NCBI GenBank assembly: GCA_036648855.1
Contig: JAVWCU010000008.1
Location: forward strand, 1-35,092
DNA length: 35,092 nt
Direction of reading: 5' to 3'
Origin: Faecenecus sp036648855
Lineage (GTDB): Bacteria; Bacillota_I; Bacilli_A; RF39; UBA660
The notes under the pieces are model-generated. The model saw only the letters and a list, made by a program, of their open reading frames with translations, did no database searches and was not told where the DNA came from. Positions 33,994-35,092 of this stretch are shown in pieces (the first letter of the stretch is position 1; each line of letters starts with the position of its first letter). The translations under genes and the position numbers were made by a program.

Positions 33994-35092
33994 GATTTAC
34001 CTTCTTCTAAATAGCCATCAATAGTTACAGTTAAAGTCGGGCCTATATTCCCTGCTTTATCTTCCATCTTATATTTAAATATATCCAGACAATGCCCTGT
34101 AACTCGTACATCACAAATAGGGGCATCTATAGGAGGCCCTTCTATATGCCATTTCTTAAAACCTGATAAATTATCTCTGCCATTAACATTAGGACCCCAA
34201 ATATAGCAATCACCACCGTTCCTTATCATTTTAACTTTAATTGTACAACTAATATCTGATGTTTTACCACTACCATGTTTAGCACAGTCAGAACTTCTTT
34301 TGCCTTCACAACCTGGTCCCTCAATCTTTACATCATTACTTGTTGCATATGGTGTAAATGGGGGCGTTTTATCTATTAAAACCAACTGATCTTCTTTACA
34401 TTCTACGAAGTTACCTGCATTATCATAAACTCTTCCAGGCCCTTCATATATAGATTTGTTATTTTTAAAAACACTAGTAACTTCTTTATCCTTACATTTA
34501 CTCATATCATCACTACAAGTACCTTTTAATGTCACATTTGTATTAACCCAATCAGTTGGTGCTCCACTTGATACACATGTTGGATTAGTTTTATCTATTT
34601 TAACAAGCTGATTAGCTGGACACGCTACGGAATTACCTGCATTATCATAAACTAGTCCTGGACCTTCATATAGTTCGCCTTCTCTACTAAAAATATGGGA
34701 AACCTCTACATTCTTACATTTACTCATATTATCACTACAAGTACCTTTTAATGTTACATTTGTGTTAACCCAACCAGCTGGGGCCCCACTTGATACACAT
34801 GAAGGATTTGTTTTATCTAACTTAATAGTAGTTTTATCTGTATAAACATTACCTACCTTATCAGTAATAATTAAGCTTACAGCAGTTCCATCTGTATCAG
34901 AAGTTAACGCAGTATGTGATAAAACTGTACTTATAATCCCACTGCCTGCCCCATCTGTTACATCTTTTGTTCTAATAGTAACATCAGACCTATACCAACT
35001 ATTATTACCAATTGTTCCGTTTATTTCAATGGTAGCCGTTGGAGCTGTCTTATCTATTTTTGCTGTATAAGTTTTAACACTACTCTTATTAT
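33990..35092 (-). CDS. Large Cys-rich repeat surface protein, C-terminal part
   Basis: An open frame running from the window edge to TGA at 33990, about 367 codons seen; the start is outside. An apparent ATG start at 34727 lies in the middle of a repeat and is not real. The protein has Ig-like or DUF-type beta repeats: ATIEINGTIGNNSWYRSDVT in the first, then two 74-residue repeats, each with VNTNVTLKGTCSD, MSKCK, YEGPG and VYDNAGN. Each carries four Cys. A last region has GPGCEGKRSSDCAKHGSG, CTIKVKMIRNGGDCYIWGP and EDKAGNIGP, again Cys-rich. No LPXTG or terminal membrane helix is present. It is probably exported and disulfide-stapled. It is coupled to the 116-aa membrane protein. Confidence 0.8.
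   Translation of the reverse strand, partial: NKSSVKTYTAKIDKTAPTATIEINGTIGNNSWYRSDVTIRTKDVTDGAGSGIISTVLSHTALTSDTDGTAVSLIITDKVGNVYTDKTTIKLDKTNPSCVSSGAPAGWVNTNVTLKGTCSDNMSKCKNVEVSHIFSREGELYEGPGLVYDNAGNSVACPANQLVKIDKTNPTCVSSGAPTDWVNTNVTLKGTCSDDMSKCKDKEVTSVFKNNKSIYEGPGRVYDNAGNFVECKEDQLVLIDKTPPFTPYATSNDVKIEGPGCEGKRSSDCAKHGSGKTSDISCTIKVKMIRNGGDCYIWGPNVNGRDNLSGFKKWHIEGPPIDAPICDVRVTGHCLDIFKYKMEDKAGNIGPTLTVTIDGYLEEGKS
34375..34818 (-). repeat. Two tandem 222-bp coding repeats
   Basis: The block with ACTTGATACACATG recurs at 34566 and 34788, exactly 222 bp apart, which is 74 codons. Each unit encodes GTCSD-MSKC and GPG-VYDNAGN. High DNA identity over much of the unit means the repeat could expand or contract by recombination. 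Confidence 0.8.

Noticed and set aside
33990..34727. A complete 245-residue protein starting at 34727
   Set aside because: That ATG encodes the Met of an internal repeat (MSKC); the frame stays open to the window edge, so it is a 3' fragment of a bigger gene.
34375..34818. Direct repeats as a CRISPR array
   Set aside because: The 222-bp units are in frame and coding, with no short repeat and variable spacer pattern.

Overview
The window looks like a chromosomal segment of a low-GC (about 30%), small-genome, walled Firmicute, most likely an uncultured gut member of the Bacilli (RF39/Erysipelotrichia-like). The placement is inferred from strong A/T codon bias, AGGAGG-type ribosome binding sites, TTGACA/TATAAT promoters, T-box leaders, an L20-type infC leader, and gene order known from Bacillus (recD2, AI-2E permease and alaS; comN, rel, dtd, hisS and aspS). 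UGA is used as a stop (for example at 22619 and 33990), so the standard bacterial code applies and not the Mycoplasma code. No tRNA, rRNA, IS element, prophage or CRISPR array was seen.

Layout: almost everything is on the minus strand, so transcription runs from high to low coordinates. (a) 33.0-35.1 kb: the C-terminal part of a large Cys-rich repeat surface protein, translationally coupled to a small membrane protein, then an unknown cytoplasmic protein. (b) 30.4-33.0 kb, plus strand: a SpoVB/MurJ-like flippase and a membrane diguanylate cyclase, closed by a bidirectional terminator. (c) 25.6-30.4 kb: a YfhO-family membrane protein and three tandem secreted paralogues of the TasA/camelysin type. 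(d) 18.6-25.5 kb: comN-like gene, rel, dtd and an AI-2E-family permease, then a T-box leader (Asp GAC, overlapping His CAC) and hisS-aspS. (e) 14.4-18.5 kb: a strong promoter and L20-type leader, infC (AUA start), rpmI, rplT, rpsB, tsf, and a separate frr unit. (f) 9.9-14.3 kb: a fused two-kinase membrane protein (VTE5-like plus VTE6/DUF92-like), a polysaccharide deacetylase and a second AI-2E permease. (g) 4.2-9.95 kb: an Ala T-box leader followed by a dNMP-kinase-like gene, alaS, holA and mtaB. (h) 0.9-4.2 kb: an unknown membrane protein, recD2 and a 57-residue membrane protein. (i) 1-723: the start of another surface protein whose reading frame is broken by a run of ten G.

How the parts work together: the middle is a translation and information-processing core (four tRNA-charging or tRNA-quality genes, three ribosomal proteins, IF3, EF-Ts, RRF, tRNA modification, polymerase clamp loader, stringent response), regulated by tRNA-sensing and L20-sensing leaders. 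Both ends are cell-surface modules. The most notable points are the G10 tract that appears to switch a surface protein off, the matching Rho_N/SAP-like tails on ribosomal proteins L20 and S2, the fused prenol-kinase/prenyl-phosphate-kinase candidate, the Cys/His/acidic tail of HisRS, and the set of three secreted paralogues with shared promoter repeats.
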